A stretch of DNA of 16,567 nt from Spirochaetaceae bacterium (GTDB lineage: Bacteria > Spirochaetota > Spirochaetia > Treponematales > Breznakiellaceae): contig JAIRPM010000192.1 of NCBI GenBank assembly GCA_031257075.1, forward strand, positions 1-16,567, given 5' to 3'. A program made the position numbers and the translations under genes. The notes under the pieces were generated by a model, which did no database searches, was not told where the DNA came from, and worked only from the letters and a program-made list of their open reading frames with translations. This document shows, in pieces, positions 7,073 to 14,520 of the stretch. Position 1 is the first letter of the stretch. Each line of letters starts with the position of its first letter.

Positions 7073-8569
7073 ATGGACGAATTAAACTATGTGGTTAATG
7101 AGGCCAGCATAAAAAAAGCCGTTCAAACCGGTGTACCGCTTAATATAACCACCTATACCCTGCCGCACGATATAGAGGTAAAAATCGAGCAGACGGTTGC
7201 CGCTTTCTTACGCGCCGCCGGACAGGAGAAGATTAAAGACTACGTTACTTACTGCGTCTCCGAACTGGCGGTCAACGCGAAAAAGGCAAACACCAAACGC
7301 GTTTACTTTCAGGAAAAAGGCTTGGATTTGGGCCGGCCTGATGATTACAAGACCGGTATGCTCACATTCAAAAAAGAAACAATGGAACACCTTGCCCACT
7401 ATCTGCAACTACAGAAAGACCAGAATTTATACATAAAAATCAATATGTACTACAAGGCAAACAGCCTTCAATTTGAAGTGCGCAACAACGTGCGGATAAC
7501 CCGCATTGAACAGGTGCGGATTCATGAAAAACTAAGCCGTTCCCGCCAGTACAACAGTATGGAAGATGCCTTCGCGCAAATTATTGACGATTCCGAAGGC
7601 GCCGGGCTGGGACTTGTGGTGATAGTGCTGATGCTCAAAAAGATGGGGTTGGGCGAAGAATGTTTCGAAATTACCGATGAAGGCAAAGAGACAATAGCGC
7701 GGCTTACCATCCCCGTTGACGGGCGGCAAATCAACAATATAACGGACCTTACCAATGCTATCGTGGAAAATATTAACGCGCTGCCTCAATTCCCGCAGAA
7801 TATCATCAATGTTCAGCGGCTCGCAAACGACCCCAAATCGGACATGGCCGACATTGCGCGTATGATTTCCACCGACCCCGCAATGACGGCGGATATTCTC
7901 AAACTAGTGAACTCGGCGCAGTATATGCTCGCAAAAAAGGTGAATAATATCGCGGAAGCGGCAACAATACTCGGCCTCAAAGGAATTAAAAATCTGCTCT
8001 ATTCTTACGGGACGCAAAAAATTCTGGGCGATGATTCCGGCGACCAGAAAGCGCTCTGGGAACATTCGTACAAAACAGCCTTTTACGCATACAACATTGT
8101 CAAAAATTTCGGCAAAGACAAATCGGTGCTGGACGATGTGTATGTAGGCGGCATACTTCATGATATGGGCAAAATTGTTTTTTCACGGGCATCCTCTGAT
8201 GTGATAAACAACGCGAAATCATTTTGCAAACTTCATGCGATACCGGAAACCACATTTGAAAACGTAACGGCGGGAATGAACCATGCCGAAATCGGCGCGC
8301 ACATTGCGGACAAATGGAATTTTCCTGAAGTTGTTACCGCGGCGATACGGTTTCACCACGACCCGCTCGCCGCGCCTGTTCAGTACCGCAGCCTTGTATT
8401 TGCGGTTTATATGGCCAATATGCTGACCCTTGTAGAAGAAAAAGAAGCTACTATCGAGCAGTTTGAAAGCGCCGTGCTGGCAAGTTTCGGCATAAGCAAC
8501 AAAAAACAAATCGATATGATACTTGAAAAATTCAGCGCGGGCTTTAAAGCCAGCATGAGAGGAATATAG
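7073..8569 (+). CDS. histidine-kinase-type ATPase/HDOD fusion protein
   Basis: This 498-residue cytosolic protein joins two signalling modules. Residues about 35-215 resemble a GHKL ATPase: an N-box-like SELAVNAKKAN at 63-73 and a G-box GAGLGLVVIVLMLKKMG at 176-192. The D-box position reads VRNNVRIT (136-143), without the usual Asp, so ATP binding may be altered or lost. There is no phospho-acceptor His helix. Residues about 235-435 form an HDOD domain, opening with LPQFPQNI and an LVNSAQY helix. It keeps HD-type ligands: H331 (EHS), H363-D364 (LHDMGK), H404 (NHAE) and H428-H429. HDOD proteins usually act as signalling scaffolds without known catalysis. AAGGA sits 7 nt before the ATG. It leads the operon with the HPF-like and FchA genes. 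Confidence 0.85.
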   Translation: MDELNYVVNEASIKKAVQTGVPLNITTYTLPHDIEVKIEQTVAAFLRAAGQEKIKDYVTYCVSELAVNAKKANTKRVYFQEKGLDLGRPDDYKTGMLTFKKETMEHLAHYLQLQKDQNLYIKINMYYKANSLQFEVRNNVRITRIEQVRIHEKLSRSRQYNSMEDAFAQIIDDSEGAGLGLVVIVLMLKKMGLGEECFEITDEGKETIARLTIPVDGRQINNITDLTNAIVENINALPQFPQNIINVQRLANDPKSDMADIARMISTDPAMTADILKLVNSAQYMLAKKVNNIAEAATILGLKGIKNLLYSYGTQKILGDDSGDQKALWEHSYKTAFYAYNIVKNFGKDKSVLDDVYVGGILHDMGKIVFSRASSDVINNAKSFCKLHAIPETTFENVTAGMNHAEIGAHIADKWNFPEVVTAAIRFHHDPLAAPVQYRSLVFAVYMANMLTLVEEKEATIEQFESAVLASFGISNKKQIDMILEKFSAGFKASMRGI

Positions 8570-8579
8570 GAGTTTGATT

Positions 8580-8879
8580 ATGAATACAGAGATTAAAGCG
8601 CTCCATTGCGCGCTTGAAGAGGAACAAAGGGACTACATACAAAAAAAGATAGACCGGATTCGCAACGCGGAAAACATGATTGTTGATTTTCTGGTTACGG
8701 TCAGCAAGGAAGCCGCCGAGTACAGCGCCGAGGCTAAGCTCAATTTCAAATGGGGCGTACAGGCGCATGTAAAAGAGAGCGCTTATGACGTGCTGCAGGC
8801 AGTTGACAAAATGCTCGACAGTTTGCGTACTAAAATCACCAAGGAAAAAGAAAAACTTGAGCAAAGGAGCAGACAATGA
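8580..8879 (+). CDS. HPF/RaiA-like ribosome hibernation protein
   Basis: The 99-residue product resembles short hibernation-promoting factors along its length. It has a first helix (LEEEQRDYIQKKIDRIR), central strands with KLNF, and the closing helix YDVLQAVDKMLDSLRTKITKEKEKLEQ, equivalent to the YAAIDGLIDKL...KHKDKL end of E. coli HPF. Such proteins bind the 30S decoding region and stabilise idle ribosomes. The N-terminal beta strand is less typical, so identity is good but not certain. I chose ATG 8580 because AGGAG (8568-8572) is 7 nt away, whereas the TTG at 8574 is only 1 nt from it. The Shine-Dalgarno sequence overlaps the HDOD stop, and the 3' end overlaps fchA by ATGA. Confidence 0.7.
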   Translation: MNTEIKALHCALEEEQRDYIQKKIDRIRNAENMIVDFLVTVSKEAAEYSAEAKLNFKWGVQAHVKESAYDVLQAVDKMLDSLRTKITKEKEKLEQRSRQ

Positions 8880-9508
8880 CTATATCGCAAAAAACAATTC
8901 CTGATTTTGTCTCTGTGCTGGCGGGTAAAGCGCCGGTACCGGGCGGCGGCGGCGCGTCCGCGTTAGTGGGCGCTGTCGGGACGGCTCTGGGCAACATGGT
9001 AGGTTCGCTTACCGTAGGCAAAAAAAAGTATGCCGATGTTGAACCGGAAATCATCAAACTGCAGGAGAACTGCGGCCGGCTGCAGGCTGAACTTATCAAC
9101 CTCATTGATAAGGACGCCGAAGATTTCGAGCCGCTTTCCAAAGCATACGGGCTTCCGGCCGATACGGACGCGCAGAAGGCGGAAAAGGCAAAGGTTATGG
9201 AAAAATGCCTCCGTGACGCCTGCGCCACTCCTTTCGAGATTATGAAGAAGTGCGCCGAAGCCATCAAACTGTGCGAACAGTTCGCCCTCAAAGGGAGCAA
9301 ACTTGCCGTAAGCGATGCCGGTGTCGGCGTTATTTTCTGCAAGGCGGCGCTTATGGGCGCGTCTCTCAACGTGTACATCAACACGAAAACAATGACCGAC
9401 CGCGCCTACGCCGACAAAGTAAACAAGGAAACAAACGCTCTCCTTGCCGAATATGAAGCGCTTGCCGACAAAGTATTTTCGGGAGTGAAAGCTCAGTTGA
9501 TAAAGTAA
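8876..9508 (+). CDS. fchA: methenyltetrahydrofolate cyclohydrolase / formimino-THF cyclodeaminase family
   Basis: The 210-residue protein is all-alpha and belongs to the FTCD_C/FchA family. The folate-binding signature PVPGGGGASALVGAVGTALGNMV is at about residues 20-42, followed by LTVGKKKY and the DAEDFEPLSKAYGLP segment. Members either hydrolyse methenyl-THF to formyl-THF (FchA) or deaminate formimino-THF (FTCD). The sequence alone does not separate these. It is a stand-alone domain, not fused to a formiminotransferase, and none lies nearby. It overlaps the HPF-like gene by 4 nt and has AAGGAG 6 nt before the start, so the three genes form a tight operon. Two hairpins follow its stop. Confidence 0.88.
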   Translation: MTISQKTIPDFVSVLAGKAPVPGGGGASALVGAVGTALGNMVGSLTVGKKKYADVEPEIIKLQENCGRLQAELINLIDKDAEDFEPLSKAYGLPADTDAQKAEKAKVMEKCLRDACATPFEIMKKCAEAIKLCEQFALKGSKLAVSDAGVGVIFCKAALMGASLNVYINTKTMTDRAYADKVNKETNALLAEYEALADKVFSGVKAQLIK

Positions 9509-9513
9509 CGGCG

Positions 9514-9539
9514 CTTCTAAAATTTTAGTTTTTTAGAAG
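9514..9539 (+). terminator. A/T-rich hairpin after fchA
   Basis: CTTCTAAAA (9514-9522) pairs with TTTTAGAAG (9531-9539) around an 8-nt loop, 5 nt after the fchA stop. The loop and arm include a T-run (9529-9534) but no T-run follows the stem, so termination is plausible rather than certain. The palindromic repeat at 9544-9576 follows directly. Confidence 0.45.
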
Positions 9540-9543
9540 TGTC

Positions 9544-9576
9544 CAGGACAACGCTGATTAAATCAGCGTTGTCCTG
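9544..9576. repeat. perfect 16-bp palindromic intergenic repeat
   Basis: CAGGACAACGCTGATT (9544-9559) is exactly complementary to 9561-9576 around the single base at 9560. The core AACGCTGATTA is shared with 77-117. The outer arm reads AGGACAA here and AGGGAAA there, and both remain fully paired, so the two changed positions are compensated on the other arm. It lies between the fchA hairpin and the response regulator, upstream of the regulator start. Confidence 0.85.
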
Positions 9577-9622
9577 TAACTGCCGGTTGTCAGATGCCGG
9601 CGTTGCCGTAACGGAGTACCAG

Positions 9623-10024
9623 ATGGCGGAAAATGTTATAACACCTGTTATTTTGGCAATAGATGATTTGCCTATGAATTTACGAATTATTAAGGTTTTT
9701 CTTGATAAAGGTTTTATTGTAATACCGTCGAAGTCCGGCGCGGAGGGCCTCGCCATACTTAAAACCAAGAAAATAGACCTTATTCTTCTAGATATTGAAA
9801 TGCCCGGCATGAGCGGTTTTGAATTCATTCAAGAAATGAAGAAAATACCTGAACGGAAAGATACGCCTATTATCTGCGTTACCGGTCTTGACCCGACCCC
9901 GGAATTTATCACGCAGGTAATTAACGCGGGCGCGAAAGATTTTATTACCAAGCCTTTTGAGCCCGGCGTATTAAAATCGAAAATATGCAAAACGTTGAAT
10001 ATAAGCGAATTTGTTACCCGATGA
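9623..10024 (+). CDS. stand-alone CheY-like response regulator receiver
   Basis: This 133-residue protein is a single receiver domain. The acidic pair is in ILAIDDLP, the phospho-acceptor Asp in LILLDIEMPGMSG, the switch Thr in ICVTG, and the conserved Lys in FITKPF. There is no output domain, so it should work through a partner, possibly a kinase, phosphatase or flagellar component encoded elsewhere. I start at ATG 9623 (GGAG 6 nt upstream). A start at GTG 9539 would put the palindromic repeat inside the reading frame. No clear promoter is visible just upstream, so it may be read from the HDOD operon across the two hairpins. It is followed after 61 nt by a DUF212 membrane protein. Confidence 0.93.
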   Translation: MAENVITPVILAIDDLPMNLRIIKVFLDKGFIVIPSKSGAEGLAILKTKKIDLILLDIEMPGMSGFEFIQEMKKIPERKDTPIICVTGLDPTPEFITQVINAGAKDFITKPFEPGVLKSKICKTLNISEFVTR

Positions 10025-10085
10025 AACAACTGTTCCGGTATTTCAGTTTGGTTCGGGTATTTCGCGGTGTTTTATTTTTGCAGGT

Positions 10086-10574
10086 ATGAATTTTCTTTTA
10101 GACAGTAAATTGCGCGCCGTTTCAACATTATGGGAAAATTCTCTCTTTCTTTCCGCTATTTCGAGTTTTTTATTCGCGCAGTTGATAAAAGCGGTTATTG
10201 TACTCAGTTCGAGCAGTAAAACGCGCGTCCGCGCCGCATTTGAAGCGCTGTTCTGGCGCACCGGCGGTATGCCTTCAAGCCATGCCGCCCTTGTTTCAGC
10301 GCTTGCCGCGTCAGCAGCCATAAACGAAGGCTTGTCGTCCAACTTGTTTGTTGTAACGCTTTTTTTGGCGCTTATCGTCATGCGCGATGCGATGGGAGTG
10401 CGCCGTTCCGCCGGGCTGCAGGCAAAAACCTTGAACATTGTAGGAACAAAACTTGCCGAACGGGATGATTTTGATTACCGTCCGGTAAAAGAAGTACAGG
10501 GGCATACCCCGCTCGAAGTTGTTGTAGGATGTTTTCTGGGCGTTATCATTGCCGCCGCCTATGCGTATTTGTAG
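10086..10574 (+). CDS. DUF212 / divergent PAP2-family membrane protein
   Basis: The 162-residue protein matches the DUF212 family (acid phosphatase/haloperoxidase-related, similar to B. subtilis YuiD) in order and length. RTGGMPSSHAALVSAL is at 58-73, VMRDAMGVRRSAGLQAKTLN at 98-117, and VQGHTPLEVVVG at 137-148. Hydrophobic segments near 20-40, 84-99 and 145-161 suggest membrane insertion. PAP2 relatives hydrolyse phosphate monoesters of lipids, but the substrate of this divergent branch is not established. I chose ATG 10086 because the longer frame overlaps the response regulator. The Shine-Dalgarno sequence is weak. The stop overlaps the AGGAGG that precedes the next gene, so these two are likely co-translated. 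Confidence 0.88.
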   Translation: MNFLLDSKLRAVSTLWENSLFLSAISSFLFAQLIKAVIVLSSSSKTRVRAAFEALFWRTGGMPSSHAALVSALAASAAINEGLSSNLFVVTLFLALIVMRDAMGVRRSAGLQAKTLNIVGTKLAERDDFDYRPVKEVQGHTPLEVVVGCFLGVIIAAAYAYL

Positions 10575-10589
10575 GAGGCGGCACGGTTT

Positions 10590-12107
10590 ATGGGTAATGA
10601 TAAACAGTTTGCGCCGCACATTGAAAGGGCATGGCCGTATCTTAAATGCGCCGCCGCGTTTTTGGTTTCGGTGTTTTGCGCTTTTATTGTATTCAGATTT
10701 ATTCCCGCGCAGGACGGGTATATCACTATAGCATTTAAGGATACTGTTGACGGCAAATCTGTACTGGCCGGACTGCATAAATCGGGCATAAAAACGGTTA
10801 TAGCGGAATCCAATCAAACCGTCTTTTTGAATGAATTTTCTTCGCTTGTACAATTGAGCCCTTCTGAATTTCTTGCGTTGGTACTAGACAGCGACCCGCG
10901 CAATGACGGTTACGCAAAACGTGTATACGATTTTTTTATATCCGGCGGCGAAAACCGTTTTTATATTCCGGTTTCCGAATTGGGCATTGTATCCGGCAGT
11001 TCAGCGGTAGAACAGCGCATCCGGCAGGCGGCAGGCTATGCGGATATTGCCGCGCTCTATTTCCCGGTCTTGCCGGCAAAACCGGCGGACACAAAGGCAA
11101 TTCTGCCTTTTTTAATCGCTTGGATTTTTATAACTATTTTTTCTATTTGGAAAATGCATCCAAATCATATACATTCCAAATCAATACATATCAAAAACGG
11201 CATGCGCTTGTTTCCGCTTTTGATATTTCTGCCCTGCTGCCGGCTTGGGGCGGCAGGCTGTGTCGCCGCTGCCGGTATAATCGCGTCCCGTACCTATATT
11301 TCAAAAATTAATATAAATATGATTATCCGTATTGTCGAACGCCGCGCGCCGCTGTACCAATTTTCAGAATTGCTCTGGGATATTTTAAGCGTTATCTGTT
11401 TTGTTTTTTCCGCGGCGCTGGCGGCGGCTTTTTGGGCGCGGTCGTTTGCCTACGGGCTTTCTTTTGCCGCCGTTCTTTTTGCGCTGTTTGTGGTTGCTGA
11501 CGGCTTGACGCGTTTTTTATGCCTTGCGCGTTTTGACAAAAAAATCAAACTAGGCTTTTCCCCCGTACCGCTGCGCGCCTCATCCGCCCGGCTGCCCCCG
11601 CCGGTGCCGATATTCCTGCTGGCCGGTTTTTTATCGGCGGCGCTGGACTTTATTCCGGCGGCGGCTCGGCAAGAGCAGCGCCATGCCGCCGCTTCCCTTG
11701 CCGGCCTAAGCGGCGAAGATTTCCGCCGCCATTATTTGTTCCAAAAGAATTTTTCGTTTACGCGCCTTTCCACGCCTATGAACAGCGAATCTGCCGGTTA
11801 CCCGCATTACACAATTGATGCCGATGGCCTTGTTTCCGCCGATACCGGCAGCCTCGAAAATTCTATTCCCGCGGAAGATGCCGGCGGCATTCGGAACATT
11901 CCGCAAACCCCCTTCGCGGCGCTTGCCGGGCTCGAAAATACCGGACAGTCACCGGATATGGCAGGCGGTCTCGGCATCCGTTCGCTTTGCGCCGCCCTGT
12001 TCGGGCTTCTTCTTATACTGCCTTTTGCGTTCAGGTATAGCTGCCGCCGGATGCCCTTTTTTTTTCTGAAACGCCTCGCCCACTGTTGCTTATACGGCTG
12101 CATGTGA
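10590..12107 (+). CDS. multi-span membrane protein of unknown function
   Basis: I do not recognise a family. The 505-residue protein has a membrane segment near 19-38, then an apparently extracytoplasmic domain (about 40-165) with no known motif. Further hydrophobic segments are near 172-188, 206-232, 262-282, 288-308, 338-353 and 466-481. Between the last two lies a 110-residue soluble, polar loop. AGGAGG at 10573-10578 lies 11 nt before the ATG, rather far. A run of nine T (12057-12065) sits near the 3' end and could slip, changing only the last residues. It is flanked by DUF212 upstream and the MFS-HEAT protein 13 nt downstream, so the three may form one membrane system. That is inference from layout. 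Confidence 0.65.
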   Translation: MGNDKQFAPHIERAWPYLKCAAAFLVSVFCAFIVFRFIPAQDGYITIAFKDTVDGKSVLAGLHKSGIKTVIAESNQTVFLNEFSSLVQLSPSEFLALVLDSDPRNDGYAKRVYDFFISGGENRFYIPVSELGIVSGSSAVEQRIRQAAGYADIAALYFPVLPAKPADTKAILPFLIAWIFITIFSIWKMHPNHIHSKSIHIKNGMRLFPLLIFLPCCRLGAAGCVAAAGIIASRTYISKININMIIRIVERRAPLYQFSELLWDILSVICFVFSAALAAAFWARSFAYGLSFAAVLFALFVVADGLTRFLCLARFDKKIKLGFSPVPLRASSARLPPPVPIFLLAGFLSAALDFIPAAARQEQRHAAASLAGLSGEDFRRHYLFQKNFSFTRLSTPMNSESAGYPHYTIDADGLVSADTGSLENSIPAEDAGGIRNIPQTPFAALAGLENTGQSPDMAGGLGIRSLCAALFGLLLILPFAFRYSCRRMPFFFLKRLAHCCLYGCM

Positions 12108-12120
12108 TACACTGAAAGTG

Positions 12121-14427
12121 ATGGGATATACATTATCGCCATACAAACAGGCAAAAGCGCGGGAAGTATTTAATCTCTTTACATTTTTGAACTCGGCGTC
12201 GTGGACATTTCTTGCGGCAAATACCGTTACCTTGTTCGCGCTCCGCTGTCATGCGTCATCTACGGTTATCGGCATACTCAGTTCCTTCGCCTACATATCT
12301 TACTTTTTTTTACCGGTCGGCAAACTTGTCGTACGCCGTTTCCCTATAATAAAAGTTTTTTCGGGCGCGTGGATAATCCGCTCAACCTGTATGGCGGCCT
12401 TTGTCGCCGCGCCTTTTGTTGTAATGGCGGGGCACGAATCCGCGGCGCTGGTTATGCTTGTCGCTGCGGTAGCATTTTTCCATATATTTCGCGGAATTGG
12501 CATGGTGGCAAATAATCCTGTACTTAACTTTCTCGCGACCGGGCCGGACAAATCAAGTTACATGACGCAAACTCAGGTGATAAACAACGCGGTAAGTATG
12601 TTTTCCGGTTTTTTGGTCGCGCTGGCGCTTGGCGGCAGTTCCGCGCTGTGGATATATTCGCTTATTGCCGCCGCCGGCGTGGTATGCGGTATAACCGCCG
12701 GCGTTTCAATCGGAAAAGTACCGGAACCGCCCGCCGCCGAAACAGCGTCAGCAAACGGATTTTTTATTACGTTCAAAAAAGCGCTTGCCGATATACCTAT
12801 AAAAAATTTTATCACTATATTTTTTCTGGTCGCGCTGGTTTCCGGTGTCGCGCGTACCTTTATCATTGTATATGCGCGTGAAATATTTATGCAGGGCGAT
12901 GGCATGGTGTCGCTTTATGGCGTATTCGGCGCGTTCGGCTCATTTTTAATCGGATTATGCATCAAGTTTTTTGTTGAACGTATCGGGGCAAAACCCATAT
13001 TTATTTTGTGTACCGCGCTGGGGCTTATTAGTTTATTATTATTAATTTTTTTACAAAATGTATCGTTTTTGCAGACAGAGACCGCCGTTATTATGTTCTT
13101 GTCACTTGTGTTTTTGATAGTAAATCTTTCGTTTATCGGCGCGGAGAATGTCGGGCAGACATACTATTTATGTTTAATACCGAAAGAACTTATGCTCGAC
13201 CTGGGTATAATGTATTTTATTATGTTTGGCATTGCCGGGGCAAGCGGTTCGTTTTTATCCGGCATCATTTTGGATACGCTTACCGGTTTCGGATTGACGC
13301 GCCTTTTTGCTTTCAAGATATTGTTTATTTTATTGGGGGCGCTGCTTGCTGCGGCGCTCTTTTTGCAGCGCGGGCTTATTTCACTCGGCGCTCTGCCGGT
13401 AAGAGACGCTCTGGAAGTAATTTTTTCATTCCGTGACCTTCGCGCCATAGCGCTGCTCGACAAACTTGAAAAATCTGATGATACGCGGCAGGAACAGAAG
13501 CTTCTTTCCAGACTCCATGAAAACCCCTCGTGGCTTGCTATTTCCGGCCTTTTGGAACGGGCAAAATCGCCGCGTTTTGCCACGCGCACCGAAGCTTTCG
13601 AAGCAATACAGACGCAGGAAGAATTGAATGATGACGCCGTCCGCGCGCTTATGGAGGATATTGAAAGCAATCCCTATACAACAGCGCATATAAGCGCCCG
13701 GATTTTGGGCGCGCATAATTGTACGCAGGCAATTCCGCTGCTGCGAAAATCTATAGATTCAGATGACTATATGCTTGCCGGTGAAGCAATGATTGCTCTT
13801 GCGAATTTACATGATGAAGAATACCGTACAAAAATTGAAAAGATAATTTCTGATACGCATAATCCCCGCCTGCAAATAATGGGCGTAGAAGCATTTGGCA
13901 TATACAAGTCGGTACACTCGCTGCCGGTATTATTCCGTATGCTGAAAGTTAATAACCCGCCGCGCTATCTGCGGGATGAAGTAACGCTTGCGATGGCTCA
14001 AATCCTTGATATATATAATTTATATTACAAATTGCTGCTGCGCTATCTTGCCGATACATCCATTGCTCCGGCGCTTGCGCAGGATGAAGCGGAAAGCGCT
14101 TGTGAATACTATACTACTATGCTGGGAAATGCCCGCATAAAAGATAAAAAAATAAAAAATGAATTTGATTTGCTTAAAAAATCTGTGGAAGATTTTTCCG
14201 GCGCTGTCAGCGCGCTTGTCATGGACGGCGCGCATAATCCTGTTCCTATGTCACGTTTTTTGATAACTCTGCCGTCATCTATGGACGGTTCGGCAAAAGC
14301 GCTCGTAATTTCAGAAGCGCTGTTGCAGGATGATTTGCGCGCATTTATCCGTGTTCAACTTTTAGTTGTTCAGTGGGCAGCGCGTATGCTCAGAATGTGG
14401 ATTCAAAATGTAAAAGAAAAATTATAA
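12121..14427 (+). CDS. MFS-like transporter with C-terminal HEAT-like region
   Basis: The 768-residue protein has about twelve hydrophobic segments over the first 420 residues, in two groups separated by a polar loop near 200-225, as in major facilitator transporters. The FRGIGMVANNPVLNFLA segment near 123-139 may belong to a substrate path. Residues about 430-635 are soluble helical pairs with HEAT-like spacing (for example AIPLLRKSIDSDDYMLAGEAMIALANL), and a helical tail continues to the end. This soluble region is predicted cytoplasmic. The family's substrate is unknown. ATG 12121 and GTG 12118 are adjacent possible starts, and neither has a good Shine-Dalgarno sequence. The gene follows the unknown membrane protein by 13 nt and ends at a hairpin facing rlpA. 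Confidence 0.75.
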   Translation: MGYTLSPYKQAKAREVFNLFTFLNSASWTFLAANTVTLFALRCHASSTVIGILSSFAYISYFFLPVGKLVVRRFPIIKVFSGAWIIRSTCMAAFVAAPFVVMAGHESAALVMLVAAVAFFHIFRGIGMVANNPVLNFLATGPDKSSYMTQTQVINNAVSMFSGFLVALALGGSSALWIYSLIAAAGVVCGITAGVSIGKVPEPPAAETASANGFFITFKKALADIPIKNFITIFFLVALVSGVARTFIIVYAREIFMQGDGMVSLYGVFGAFGSFLIGLCIKFFVERIGAKPIFILCTALGLISLLLLIFLQNVSFLQTETAVIMFLSLVFLIVNLSFIGAENVGQTYYLCLIPKELMLDLGIMYFIMFGIAGASGSFLSGIILDTLTGFGLTRLFAFKILFILLGALLAAALFLQRGLISLGALPVRDALEVIFSFRDLRAIALLDKLEKSDDTRQEQKLLSRLHENPSWLAISGLLERAKSPRFATRTEAFEAIQTQEELNDDAVRALMEDIESNPYTTAHISARILGAHNCTQAIPLLRKSIDSDDYMLAGEAMIALANLHDEEYRTKIEKIISDTHNPRLQIMGVEAFGIYKSVHSLPVLFRMLKVNNPPRYLRDEVTLAMAQILDIYNLYYKLLLRYLADTSIAPALAQDEAESACEYYTTMLGNARIKDKKIKNEFDLLKKSVEDFSGAVSALVMDGAHNPVPMSRFLITLPSSMDGSAKALVISEALLQDDLRAFIRVQLLVVQWAARMLRMWIQNVKEKL

Positions 14428-14466
14428 CAGCGCCTCGGCACTACGGCGTTCGCAGGGTAAACGCTG

Positions 14467-14517
14467 AACATTGTCTGCGGCAAGCCCTGATTTTTGAGGT
14501 TTGCCGCAGACAATGTT
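14467..14517. terminator. 17-bp perfect hairpin between convergent genes
   Basis: AACATTGTCTGCGGCAA (14467-14483) pairs exactly with 14501-14517 around a 17-nt loop. It lies between the ends of the MFS-HEAT gene and rlpA and begins within 4 nt of the rlpA stop, so it is placed to act on both. There is no strong T-tract on either side. Outside it, AACGCT (14460-14465) and AGCGTT (14523-14528) can pair across an internal loop, echoing the intergenic repeat core. Confidence 0.7.
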
Positions 14518-14520
14518 TCC

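Noticed and set aside
9539..9622. N-terminal extension of the response regulator from GTG 9539
   Set aside because: It would translate the palindromic repeat and adds 28 residues unrelated to a receiver. ATG 9623 has GGAG at a good distance.
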